A stretch of DNA of 22,850 bases, taken from contig URVF01000006.1 of NCBI GenBank assembly GCA_900551185.1, positions 1-22,850 of the forward strand. Direction: 5' to 3'. Origin of the DNA: an uncultured Collinsella sp. (lineage in GTDB: Bacteria; Actinomycetota; Coriobacteriia; Coriobacteriales; Coriobacteriaceae). This document shows, in pieces, positions 13,901 through 20,270 of this stretch (its first letter is position 1; each line of letters begins with the position of its first letter). A model generated the notes under the pieces. The model was given only the letters and a program-made list of their open reading frames with translations. It did no database searches and was not told where the DNA came from. The position numbers and the translations under genes are program-made.

Positions 13901-14273
13901 ATTTGGATTTCATGGCAAGGGGGGTGGCGTTAAGGTTTTCATCGCTATATCAGTTGCCGTGTTCGCATTCTCTGCGCTATTTCTAAAAGTGGAGCGTTGC
14001 CAAAAAGATAGCGGAGGTGACTATTCACATTTGTGGTTCGTGAGCGGATCGGTGTTGAACGTTGACAGCTCTGGCGATTTTACCATGTCGGTCGAAAGCG
14101 AAGATCCATATAACGACGGGTCTGATCGTCTGACCATTCTGGTTGATTCAGAACATACGCGCTATGTAAGCGATAGCCCCGTGAGCGTTGGGTCTAAAGT
14201 CAAGGTAGGCTATTTTCTCGATTCCCGAAAGAGAAATACGATTCGCTGCTCTTCTGTGGATGTGTTGGAATAA
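13890..14273 (+). CDS. Membrane-anchored partner of the C39-like peptidase
   Basis: 127 aa if translation starts at TTG 13890, which overlaps the previous stop and has AGGCAGGGG 9 nt upstream; no ATG fits (ATG 13848 lies well inside the preceding gene). The N-terminus has a Gly/Lys-rich stretch, then one hydrophobic helix (VFIAISVAVFAFSALFLKV). The outer part from about residue 45 is a small beta-rich domain (HLWFVSGSVLNVDSSGDFTM ... RLTILVDSEHTRYVSD ... GSKVKVGYFLD), compatible with an OB-like fold. No family is recognised. Coupling and the shared terminator suggest that it works with the peptidase, for example as an inhibitor or immunity partner (inference). Confidence 0.6.
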   Translation: MANKFGFHGKGGGVKVFIAISVAVFAFSALFLKVERCQKDSGGDYSHLWFVSGSVLNVDSSGDFTMSVESEDPYNDGSDRLTILVDSEHTRYVSDSPVSVGSKVKVGYFLDSRKRNTIRCSSVDVLE

Positions 14274-14306
14274 ATTTTGAGTAACTATCAGTAAAAAGCT
14301 ACGAGC

Positions 14307-14336
14307 AAAGGCCGCTCCACGTGGGGCGGCCTTTTT
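14307..14336 (+). terminator. Terminator of the peptidase operon
   Basis: AAAGGCCGCTCCAC (14307-14320) and GTGGGGCGGCCTTT (14321-14334) form a continuous palindrome (one G-U pair) with a T run. 14337-14570 holds no supported gene. Confidence 0.9.
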
Positions 14337-14571
14337 GGTGGATAGACGTTGCGGAGGATGATTGATTGAGGTTTTTGCTCCGCATGGAAATCGAGTGAGG
14401 ATTCTGTCCCGCGAGGGGCGTGTTTTGAGGCTCTTGGCGGTACGTAATTCTCGTTCGGCGTCTTGACGGGACAAAACCCTCGGTTGACTTTTCGTTATGC
14501 ACGGAACCGGGACGTCCGTCGTAACGGTGGTGCTCTTGTATCCGCTTGAAATCGAGCGAAGGAGTACCGCT

Positions 14572-14697
14572 ATGGAGCAATCGAGCCTATTTGATGACGG
14601 TGTGGACATCGATCTCGAAGCGCCTGCGAGCGTGGACGCCGCCGTACCAACCGATGCCCGTGCCCAGGCGGCAGCGCGCGTGGCTCAGCACCGATAG
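14572..14697 (+). pseudogene. Orphan 5' end of an unknown gene (41 codons)
   Basis: ATG 14572 has GAAGGAG 7 nt upstream. The frame starts MEQSSLFDDGVDIDLEAP, continues ASVDAAVPTDARAQAAARVA and stops at TAG 14697. The acidic low-complexity start followed by an Ala/Arg helix looks like the first residues of a larger actinobacterial enzyme, perhaps a DNA ligase or helicase. The frame stops where sequence in another frame becomes a HtrA PDZ domain (14687 on). I therefore read it as a gene truncated by a recombination junction near 14680. Confidence 0.45.
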
Positions 14698-15046
14698 CGG
14701 CGCGTATGTTGCGAGCGTCGTTGAGGATGGTCCTGCCGCCAAGGCCGGCATTCAGGAGGGCGACGTCATCACCAAGTTGGGCGACGATGAGATTTCGAGC
14801 GCCGATGGCCTGATCATCGCGCTGCGCAGCCACGAGGTGGGCGAGAAGGTCGAGATCACGCTCATGCGAGGCAAGGACGAGAAGAAGGTCACGGTTGAGC
14901 TGGGCTCCGACGAGGAGCTGCAGAACCAGCAGCAGGACGACAGCGCGACCGACACCGGCAACGGTGGTATTACCGACGAGCAGCTGCGCCAGTATCTGGA
15001 GGAGCTGCTAGGCCAGCAGGGTCAGGGCTACGGCCAGGGCTACTAA
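14687..15046 (+). pseudogene. C-terminal PDZ fragment of a HtrA/DegP serine protease
   Basis: In the frame ending at TAA 15046 the sequence starts abruptly with STDSGAYVASVVEDGPAAKA and continues GIQEGDVITKLGDDEISSAD, ALRSHEVGEKVEITLMRG: a complete C-terminal PDZ domain. Then comes an acidic/Gln-rich tail ending LLGQQGQGYGQGY. The protease domain, membrane anchor and start codon are missing; upstream codons in this frame belong to the orphan 5' end at 14572. It is a gene fragment left by a rearrangement. The tail style is typical of Coriobacteriia HtrA proteins (from memory, not checked). Confidence 0.75.
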
Positions 15047-15136
15047 CGAGCCGTATCGCACATATCGAAGCCGGCGGGAGTCAGCCGCTCTGATAGACTC
15101 GTCCTTGCTGTCGGCAGCCCTCGTGCCGGGCAGAGC

Positions 15137-15154
15137 CCTCCATCCGATGGGAGG
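15137..15154 (+). promoter_or_regulatory. Hairpin masking a ribosome site
   Basis: CCTCC (15137-15141) pairs with GGAGG (15150-15154), the Shine-Dalgarno of the 41-aa ORF at 15163, with an 8-nt loop. Such masking is common in toxic-peptide mRNAs. Confidence 0.45.
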
Positions 15155-15162
15155 TGATGCCC

Positions 15163-15288
15163 ATGACCGATTTCACCGAGCTCGTGAAGCTCCTGACCGC
15201 TATGGTCTCGTTCCTCACGGCCCTTGTCGGCCTTTCCAAGGCACTCAAGCAGGGTTCGAAGCCCAAAAAGAAAGGCCACCGTCGCTAA
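15163..15288 (+). CDS. 41-aa membrane peptide, holin- or type I toxin-like
   Basis: ATG 15163 follows GGGAGGTGAT with optimal spacing. The peptide has a short acidic start (MTDFTELVKLL), one hydrophobic helix (LTAMVSFLTALVGL) and a strongly basic tail (KQGSKPKKKGHRR). This layout fits small membrane-acting peptides such as type I toxins or holin-like peptides. Its ribosome site is paired in a local stem (15137-15154). I see no clear convergent antitoxin RNA promoter, so a toxin role is only a possibility. It lies between the HtrA fragment and the phosphoesterase block. Confidence 0.5.
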   Translation: MTDFTELVKLLTAMVSFLTALVGLSKALKQGSKPKKKGHRR

Positions 15289-15395
15289 GACGATGACCCA
15301 ACTTCATTAAGCAACGGCTCTGCCCAGCTCTCTACAACTTGGGCTGCCGTCGGCACCATTTTACCCTCCTGACGAGGAATTCGTCCATATTTCAA

Positions 15396-15410
15396 AAATC
15401 GAATCCTGTT
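15396..15410. repeat. 15-bp direct repeat, left copy (possible att site)
   Basis: AAATCGAATCCTGTT occurs here and at 19836-19850. TCGAATCC is the usual T-loop core of tRNA genes, a frequent integration target. The two copies bracket the phosphoesterase-resolvase-toxin block (about 4.4 kb). Confidence 0.4.
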
Positions 15411-15465
15411 CGCGCGTGGGCGTAAACTTTTAGTTGGGCAAATCCGGCAGATTGGAGCTTGAAAC

Positions 15466-15531
15466 ATGAGGGATATGCACCTCATGTCGCTCATAAAACG
15501 TCTCCTGACCTCGAAGGAGAACGTTTTTTAG
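15466..15531 (+). CDS. 21-aa leader peptide of the phosphoesterase operon
   Basis: ATG 15466 has GGAG 8 nt upstream and starts MRDMHLMSLIKRLLTSKENVF, with TAG at 15529-15531. The last codons run through the terminator stem at 15495-15529. A first hairpin (CATGAGG 15465-15471 / CCTCATG 15480-15486) covers its start codon. A short ORF overlapping an intrinsic terminator, 20 nt before the first gene, is the layout of leader-peptide attenuators. The peptide need not have a function of its own. Confidence 0.5.
   Translation: MRDMHLMSLIKRLLTSKENVF
15495..15529 (+). promoter_or_regulatory. Attenuator-like terminator before the phosphoesterase genes
   Basis: AAAACGTCTCCT (15495-15506) pairs with AGGAGAACGTTTT (15515-15527; one bulged base), then TT. 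GTCTCCT (15500-15506) is also complementary to AGGAGAC (15539-15545), which contains the ribosome site of the first phosphoesterase gene. So the same segment can form either a terminator or a ribosome-site lock. Confidence 0.6.
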
Positions 15532-15551
15532 CGACAGAAGGAGACATAAAT

Positions 15552-16190
15552 ATGATCTGGTTTACCAGCGACACCCACTTCGGGCATGAGAACGTGCTGA
15601 AGTTCACCGACCGCCCGTGGGAGACGATTTGGCAGATGAACGACGCCATCGTCGACAACATCAACGGCAGGGTTGCCGTGGACGACGAGCTCTACATCCT
15701 GGGGGATTTCTCATTCAAGATGACCGCCCAGGACGCCTATGGGCTGCGCAAGCGGATCGCCTGCAGACGCATCCACCTCGTCCCGGGAAACCACGACAAG
15801 GACTGGACCCAGCCGGCGGTCGCGGGCGCGTTCACCGTGGAGCCGCCGATCTGCGTGCTCAAGATCGACGGGCAGAAGATCGTCCTGTGCCATTACCCCA
15901 TTGCCGACTGGCAGGGCATGAGCCATGGATCGTGGCACCTTCACGGACACATCCACAGCAGCGGCGGCGCGTACAACGAGTTCAACCGCAAGCAGGGCCT
16001 TCTGCGCTACGACGTCGGTTGCGATGCCAACGGGCACTCCCCGGTGAGCCTCGACGAGCTGAGGGAATGGTTCGCCGGAGTCGACGAGCCGTGCGGCCGG
16101 GTGAAATGGCCCTGGTGGGTCAACGAGACCGGCGACAGGCAGGTCGAGCGCGAGCTTGCGGCGTACAAGAGGGAAGAGATGATTCGATGA
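15552..16190 (+). CDS. Calcineurin-like metallophosphoesterase 1
   Basis: 212 aa from ATG 15552 with AGAAGGAGA upstream. The five metal-binding motifs are present: SDTHFGH (residues 5-11), LGDFSF, PGNHD, CHYP and HGHIH. The enzyme should hydrolyse phosphomonoesters or phosphodiesters with two divalent metals; the substrate is not evident. It differs from the next two genes (shorter core, DTHFGH start as in phage and YfcE-like enzymes). The C-terminal 40 residues (VDEPCGRVKWPWWVNETGDR) look like an extra arm. No signal peptide is seen, so it is cytoplasmic. It overlaps the next gene by ATGA and is preceded by a leader-peptide attenuator. Confidence 0.9.
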   Translation: MIWFTSDTHFGHENVLKFTDRPWETIWQMNDAIVDNINGRVAVDDELYILGDFSFKMTAQDAYGLRKRIACRRIHLVPGNHDKDWTQPAVAGAFTVEPPICVLKIDGQKIVLCHYPIADWQGMSHGSWHLHGHIHSSGGAYNEFNRKQGLLRYDVGCDANGHSPVSLDELREWFAGVDEPCGRVKWPWWVNETGDRQVERELAAYKREEMIR

Positions 16191-16912
16191 CGATCTATGT
16201 GACGGGCGACATCCACAGTGGACTCGACATGCAAAAGCTCCGCGACTGGGAGCTTAGCGATAGTCTTACCAGCGATGACTATCTCATCGTCGCCGGCGAC
16301 TTTGGCTTTCCGTGGGACTTCTCTGCCGAGGAATGCGCCGATATCACCTGGCTGGAGTCGCGCCCCTACACGGTACTGTTCGTCGACGGCAACCACGAGC
16401 GCTTCGATCACTGGGCGGAGCGACCCATGGAACTGTGGCACGGTGGGCTGACGCAACGCCTGTCGGATACTTCGTCTATCCGCCGCCTCATGCGCGGGGA
16501 GGTCTTCGAGCTCGACGGCTCGACGGTCTTCACCATGGGCGGTGCCACGAGCGTGGACAGGGAATACCGCGTGCCGTATTCCAGCTGGTGGCCTCAGGAG
16601 CTCCCGGACGAGCGCGAATTCGACACCGCACGGGCCAAGCTCGACGAGGTCGGCTGGAAGGTCGACTGCGTCATCACCCATACCTGCTCGACGCGCATGC
16701 TCTCGCCGACGCTCTACCCGGACCCAGGCTGGGAACGCCCTGATGTGGACCGGCTGACCGGATTCCTTGACGAGCTCGAGGACCGCCTGGACTATAAGCA
16801 CTGGTATTACGGCCATTTTCACCGAGACGGCAACCCGGACGAACGGCACACGGTGCTGTACGACCGGATCGTGAGGCTCGGGGACAAACTCCTGCCGTGG
16901 GGTGCGTACTGA
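16187..16912 (+). CDS. Calcineurin-like metallophosphoesterase 2
   Basis: 241 aa; ATG overlaps the stop of gene 1 (ATGA). Motifs in order: TGDIHS (6-11), AGDFGFPWD, VDGNHE, ITH and YGHFH. Between VDGNHE and the last motifs lies a segment shared with gene 3: LMRGEV...DG.TV.TMGGA.S.DR.YR....SWWPQE, then a VGWKVD helix. It is a clear paralogue of gene 3, and tandem duplication followed by divergence is likely. The conserved Trp-rich insert (SWWP) may form a substrate lid. The family occurs in phages and gut-bacterial mobile elements; nucleotides or modified nucleic-acid ends are plausible substrates, but none is shown. Confidence 0.9.
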   Translation: MTIYVTGDIHSGLDMQKLRDWELSDSLTSDDYLIVAGDFGFPWDFSAEECADITWLESRPYTVLFVDGNHERFDHWAERPMELWHGGLTQRLSDTSSIRRLMRGEVFELDGSTVFTMGGATSVDREYRVPYSSWWPQELPDEREFDTARAKLDEVGWKVDCVITHTCSTRMLSPTLYPDPGWERPDVDRLTGFLDELEDRLDYKHWYYGHFHRDGNPDERHTVLYDRIVRLGDKLLPWGAY

Positions 16913-17649
16913 TGACGGTCTATGTGACAGGCGACGTGCACGGCAGGGCCGAGTACGGGTCCAGCCGGTTTGCATTCAAAAATTGGCCGCTGGGCCGGAC
17001 CCTGACGCGCGATGACGCGGTGATCGTGGCCGGCGACTTCGGCTTTGTCTGGGATGGGTCCAACGCCGAAAAAAACTGGCTCGACTGGCTCGAGTCGAAG
17101 CCCTGGACCATATGCTTCGTGGACGGCAACCATGAGAACCACCAGATGCTGGGAGAACTGCCGGTACGGGAGTGGAATGGGGGCCTCGTCCATGAGGCCC
17201 GCCCACATGTGCTGCACCTGATGCGCGGCGAGGTGTACGGCATCGACGGGCTCACTGTTCTTACCATGGGCGGCGCCGCGAGCAACGACAGGCAGTATCG
17301 CAAGGAGGGGAGGAGCTGGTGGCCCGAGGAGATGCCGAGCGAGGGGGAGATGGACCACTGCCGTGCCTCGCTCGACCGCGTGGGCTGGAAGGTCGACTAC
17401 GTTGTGACTCACGAGGCCCCTGCCGCCCTTGCTGAGGGGCTGTGCCGCGAGCGCGGACGCGAGTATCGGGGCGACCGGCTGCAGCGATTCCTTGCCGAGC
17501 TCGACGGCCGGCTCGGCTACCGAGCCTGGTTCTTCGGCCACTACCACGACGACGAGTGGCGTGACGACAGGCATCGCCTTATCTACCGAGATATCGTGCC
17601 GATCGAAGATGCTGCGCCCGGTTCTAGGAACCTTCTGGAAGCGCTCTAG
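16912..17649 (+). CDS. Calcineurin-like metallophosphoesterase 3
   Basis: 245 aa; ATG overlaps the TGA of gene 2 (TGATG), and the open frame just upstream is inside gene 2. Motifs: TGDVHG, AGDFGFVWD, VDGNHE, VTHEAP, FGHYH. It shares the LMRGEV and TMGGA...SWWPEE blocks with gene 2. All metal ligands appear intact in both copies, so neither is an obvious decoy. Three consecutive coupled phosphoesterase genes imply a fixed stoichiometry or one pathway with three related substrates (inference). The stop codon lies inside the hairpin at 17622-17662, which closes the operon. Confidence 0.9.
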   Translation: MTVYVTGDVHGRAEYGSSRFAFKNWPLGRTLTRDDAVIVAGDFGFVWDGSNAEKNWLDWLESKPWTICFVDGNHENHQMLGELPVREWNGGLVHEARPHVLHLMRGEVYGIDGLTVLTMGGAASNDRQYRKEGRSWWPEEMPSEGEMDHCRASLDRVGWKVDYVVTHEAPAALAEGLCRERGREYRGDRLQRFLAELDGRLGYRAWFFGHYHDDEWRDDRHRLIYRDIVPIEDAAPGSRNLLEAL

Positions 17650-17662
17650 AAGGTTCCTAGAA
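17622..17662. terminator. Long hairpin between convergent transcription units
   Basis: Perfect 15-bp repeat TTCTAGGAACCTTCT (17622-17636) with its complement (17648-17662), 11-nt loop. It overlaps the stop of phosphoesterase 3 and faces the end of the minus-strand coiled-coil gene (17692). No T run, like the 804-850 hairpin. Confidence 0.65.
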
Positions 17663-17691
17663 ATCAGCAGCCTGACAGGAGAAGCGCGGGG

Positions 17692-18189
17692 CTACTCGCC
17701 CCTCATCTTGGTCATAACCTCGACCTCGGCCGTCAGGTCGCGCTGGGCCAAGAGTGTGTCGGCTTTGGCTTTCAGTGCGGCGTCACGCTCGCCGCGCAGC
17801 CGCTCGATCTCATCGACCATGGCCTCAGCCTCGGCATGGAGTTGGACAACCTGTCTGCCGAGCCCCTTAGCACGGGAGAGGTACCTGACGCCCGCGGCGT
17901 GGAGCTCGTTGTTCTCGAGTTCGAGTCTCGCGGTATCGAGCTCGAACTTCTCCTCGATAAAGGCGACCCGCTCATTGCAGTCGGCCTCAATCTTTTCATT
18001 CCGATCCGTCGCCTCGACGAGCTTGCGGTTGAATTCGTCAAGCTGGGCCCTGAGCAGCGCGTTCTCGGTCCTGAGGTCGGCCGTCTCGAGCAGTAGCTTC
18101 TCCCGCCACGTCTCCTCGGTCCGCTCGGTGGCCTCCTCGTGGACGGACTTCACGCCGTAGATTTCCCTGATTTTTCTCTCGTCTGCCAT
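17692..18189 (-). CDS. Coiled-coil protein of unknown function (165 aa)
   Basis: ATG 18189 has GGAG 7 nt upstream; the longer frame to 18273 has its start next to a poor site and crosses a hairpin. Nearly the whole protein is charged heptad sequence (TEETWREKLLLETADLRTEN ... EKFELDTARLELENNELHAA ... AEAMVDEIERLRGERDAALK), so a long parallel coiled coil of about 130 residues. The N-terminus starts MADERKIREIYGVKSV. No membrane segment or catalytic motif is seen. It is convergent with the phosphoesterase operon and upstream of the resolvase on the same strand. It may be a structural or adaptor protein; function unknown. Confidence 0.7.
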   Translation of the reverse strand: MADERKIREIYGVKSVHEEATERTEETWREKLLLETADLRTENALLRAQLDEFNRKLVEATDRNEKIEADCNERVAFIEEKFELDTARLELENNELHAAGVRYLSRAKGLGRQVVQLHAEAEAMVDEIERLRGERDAALKAKADTLLAQRDLTAEVEVMTKMRGE

Positions 18190-18195
18190 TGCGGC

Positions 18196-18270
18196 ACTCC
18201 AATCAACAACGGCATGGCTCCGCCATGCCAAACAGCTGGGAACAATGCGCGGCCGCTGTTGATTTGTAGT
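18196..18270 (-). promoter_or_regulatory. Nested inverted repeats in the coiled-coil gene leader
   Basis: GGCATGGC-TCC-GCCATGCC (18211-18229) is a perfect 8-bp hairpin. It lies inside an outer AATCAACA / TGTTGATT pair (18201-18208 and 18257-18264). The structure is just upstream of ATG 18189 on the minus strand and may control its translation or mark an operator. 18275-18410 holds only a weak TATATA box (18353-18358) and no gene. Confidence 0.5.
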
Positions 18271-18411
18271 CATCCTGCGATCGGTGAGTTCTAAAAAGGC
18301 GTCTCAGGTCATACGTTCACGCAGGGTTTCAGTTGGAGAAATACCGCACTCTTATATAGTAGCGCCACCGCACTCGAGCTTATTAGACAGATCGCGAAAC
18401 GATGGACGGGC

Positions 18412-18996
18412 TCATTTCCTGACGCCCACCAATCCGCGTTCACGGAGGATGCGATACAGGGTCGATTTGGAGATGCCTGTGGCGGCGCAGATGTCGGGGA
18501 TGGGCGTCTCCCGCGCAAGGTAGAGTTTCACGGCGGCATCCGCCTTGACGTCCGCGATGCGCGGGCGGCCACCGACGTTGCCACCATGGTTCCGTTTTAC
18601 AGCGATGCCCTCGGCTTGGCGCTGCTTAATCAGATCGCGCTCAAGCTCGGCTGTGCAGGCGTGGGTACCCAGCACGAAACGGCCGAAGGCAGTATCGAGG
18701 TCGACCGGCTGTTTCAAAGAGGTTAGCTTCACGCCGAGATTTCGGAACATAAGGTCGTAGTTCAGCAATTGCCTGGTCGATCTGGTTAGGCGCTCCCAGG
18801 ACTCGACTACCACTTCATCGCCGGCCTTCATCTTCTTGAACAGACGCTTCTGCTGAGTTCGGTCACCGTCCTTGGCACCCGTGACCTTGTCTTTGTAGAT
18901 ATGGCCATAGGGCACACCGGCGTTGACCAACGCCTCGATTTGCCTGTCTAGCTTCTGATCCTTCGTGCTCACGCGAGCGTATCCGTATCTGGTCAT
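18412..18996 (-). CDS. Serine resolvase/invertase
   Basis: 194 aa from ATG 18996 with GGAGG 7 nt upstream. The catalytic domain begins TRYGYARVSTKDQKLDRQ with the nucleophile Ser10. Further family blocks are YKDKVTGAKDGDR, GDEVVVESWERLTRS, TAFGRFVLGTHACTAELERDLI and a C-terminal Hin-like helix-turn-helix (IPDICAATGISKSTLYRILR). Length and layout are those of small plasmid and Tn3-type resolvases or invertases, not large serine integrases. It may resolve plasmid multimers or invert a nearby segment. The tandem repeats at 19047-19071 upstream are candidates for its res site. Confidence 0.92.
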   Translation of the reverse strand: MTRYGYARVSTKDQKLDRQIEALVNAGVPYGHIYKDKVTGAKDGDRTQQKRLFKKMKAGDEVVVESWERLTRSTRQLLNYDLMFRNLGVKLTSLKQPVDLDTAFGRFVLGTHACTAELERDLIKQRQAEGIAVKRNHGGNVGGRPRIADVKADAAVKLYLARETPIPDICAATGISKSTLYRILRERGLVGVRK

Positions 18997-19046
18997 TTTC
19001 AGCCTCCTGCCTTGTCTTTTGATTTTCTCATGGGAATGCAAGGGGA

Positions 19047-19071
19047 GGTTTTGGCACTGGGTTTTGGCACT
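19047..19071. repeat. Tandem GGTTTTGGCACT repeats upstream of the resolvase
   Basis: GGTTTTGGCACT occurs at 19047-19058 and 19060-19071, 13 bp apart, 50 bp upstream of the resolvase start. It could be part of a res site or regulator site; no full three-subsite res is recognised. Confidence 0.45.
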
Positions 19072-19159
19072 CGCCGTCCACGGCATCGAGGGTTCGGTTT
19101 TCGAGTTCCACGCGGCATACGTTTTGGGACGAAAGGCCAATGGAATATGTTGGAATGCC

Positions 19160-19193
19160 TAATATTCTACTACCAAATAGTAGTAGAATATTA
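19160..19193. promoter_or_regulatory. 14-bp palindrome, operator of the toxin-antitoxin-like pair
   Basis: TAATATTCTACTAC (19160-19173) and its exact complement (19180-19193) with a 6-bp centre. It ends 19 bp before the toxin-like gene start, the usual place for an autoregulatory operator. TTGGAA at 19150-19155 could be the -35 of the promoter it covers. Confidence 0.65.
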
Positions 19194-19212
19194 TCGTAAA
19201 GATTGGAGGCTC

Positions 19213-19479
19213 ATGGTCCGGATACACCAGAGAGTTCACGAGCGGCACCCCGAGCTAGATGACGGTGATGTCGAGGCGGCGTGGGAGAGCTACTGCTTCG
19301 CGGCCGTTCGCATCCCCGGGGAGCGCGAGATGCGGACGGGCTACGACCTGCATGGCCGGTACATCGAGATGGTTGGGGTCCTCCTGGCCGACGGCGCGTG
19401 GCTCGTCTACCACGCCATGACGCCGCCGAGCAAGAAGACGCTGAGGGAGATCGAGAACGCGAGAAGGAGAGGTTACTGA
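19213..19479 (+). CDS. Putative toxin of a toxin-antitoxin pair (88 aa)
   Basis: ATG 19213 follows TTGGAGG closely. The sequence starts MVRIHQRVHERHPELDDGDV and continues EAAWESYCFAAVRIPGE, YDLHGRYIEMVGVLLADGAW, LVYHAMTPPSKKTLREIENA. A short helical N-terminus, a central beta hairpin and a conserved YHAMTPPSKKTLRE end resemble small BrnT-like RNase toxins seen beside RHH antitoxins. It overlaps the antitoxin-like gene by one codon base set (TGATG). The toxin-first order also fits BrnT/BrnA. No catalytic proof is possible here. Confidence 0.6.
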   Translation: MVRIHQRVHERHPELDDGDVEAAWESYCFAAVRIPGEREMRTGYDLHGRYIEMVGVLLADGAWLVYHAMTPPSKKTLREIENARRRGY

Positions 19480-19760
19480 TGGAGTACAGGCTTGCAAACG
19501 GATCTGCGATCACGGACGAGGACATCGAGCGCGAGTGCGCGGAATACGAATCCGGCTCCTGGGAGGGGAGCCTGGTGAACTTCCGCGTTGGTCGCCCCAG
19601 GCTTTCCGAGGTGGAGGCCAACGCCAACCTGTCTTTCAAGTGCCCAAAGACGGGCGCCGACCTCATCGAAAGGGCGGCCGCCGCGTGCGGGATGCGGAAG
19701 TCGGAGTTCCTGCGCTCGGCCGCGATCGAAAAAGCCGAGAGGATACTCAGGTCGGCATAG
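19479..19760 (+). CDS. Putative RHH antitoxin (93 aa)
   Basis: ATG 19479 overlaps the upstream stop. The N-terminal half (MEYRLANGSAITDEDIEREC, AEYESGSWEGSLVNF) is acidic and would wrap the toxin. GRPRLSEVEANANLSFKCPK leads into an RHH-like end: TGADLIERAAAACGMRKSEF, LRSAAIEKAERIL. The 'GRP' linker before a ribbon-helix-helix is usual for actinobacterial antitoxins of this kind. It probably represses the operon at the 19160-19193 palindrome together with the toxin (inference). Confidence 0.65.
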   Translation: MEYRLANGSAITDEDIERECAEYESGSWEGSLVNFRVGRPRLSEVEANANLSFKCPKTGADLIERAAAACGMRKSEFLRSAAIEKAERILRSA

Positions 19761-19835
19761 CCCCGGCGTGCCTTCCCGGAATCGGCGCTGCCGTGGGTCA
19801 GGGCATCCGCGCCGGCCTTGGTCTAATCGCCTCGT

Positions 19836-19850
19836 AAATCGAATCCTGTT
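19836..19850. repeat. 15-bp direct repeat, right copy (possible att site)
   Basis: Identical to 15396-15410 (AAATCGAATCCTGTT). It lies 76 bp after the antitoxin-like gene, in a non-coding gap. Confidence 0.4.
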
Positions 19851-19962
19851 GAGCCGTTTACCTGCTGGTTTGTGAACATACGCCACTGCCATACCTTAGG
19901 TGAGAATCGTGTCCGCGCGGTGCGATACAGTAAATAAAATGCGCCGCGAGGAAAGGAATAGC

Positions 19963-20241
19963 ATGGGCGACACACAGGAAATCGTTCAACGGCTCGAGCA
20001 CGAGATGGCACAACGAGCCGCCGCTGTTGAGAAGGTCGATGCTTTCAAGGCTCAGTTCAATCGGTCCATCAAGGCCTTCATGGCCGCCGACGAGGCGGTC
20101 CGCGGTCTCAACGACCACGACAGCGAGGTCGACACCCAGATCGCAACCGCCATCGACGAGCATCTTCGTGCCATCGACAGGCTGTGCCGCTTCGGCATCG
20201 ACGGTGGTTTCGGCGAGGAGCATCCGGTCAAGGAGTACTAG
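19963..20241 (+). CDS. Small helical protein of unknown function (92 aa)
   Basis: ATG 19963 has GAGGAAAGGA 5 nt upstream. The protein (MGDTQEIVQRLEHEMAQRAA, AVEKVDAFKAQFNRSIKAFM, AADEAVRGLNDHDSEVDTQI) is almost wholly alpha-helical with heptad spacing and no membrane segment. The end (FGIDGGFGEEHPVKEY) is flexible. No family is recognised. It is alone between the toxin-antitoxin-like pair and a hairpin terminator, just right of the 15-bp repeat. Confidence 0.65.
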   Translation: MGDTQEIVQRLEHEMAQRAAAVEKVDAFKAQFNRSIKAFMAADEAVRGLNDHDSEVDTQIATAIDEHLRAIDRLCRFGIDGGFGEEHPVKEY

Positions 20242-20270
20242 ACCGCTGCGTGGCCATGGAAGTAAAGTAG

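Noticed and set aside
15380..15415. tRNA gene suggested by TCGAATCC
   Set aside because: Only a T-loop-like core is present. No acceptor stem, D arm or anticodon arm can be folded around it, so at most it is an integration-site remnant.
16007..17574. Long antisense frames (322 and 251 aa) over the phosphoesterase genes
   Set aside because: GC-rich shadow frames; the sense genes have all five metallophosphoesterase motifs and overlapping starts and stops.
17429..18160. 243-aa plus-strand frame across the hairpin and the coiled-coil gene
   Set aside because: Ser-rich shadow frame that crosses a terminator-like stem and two gene ends. The minus-strand coiled-coil frame has heptads and a ribosome site.
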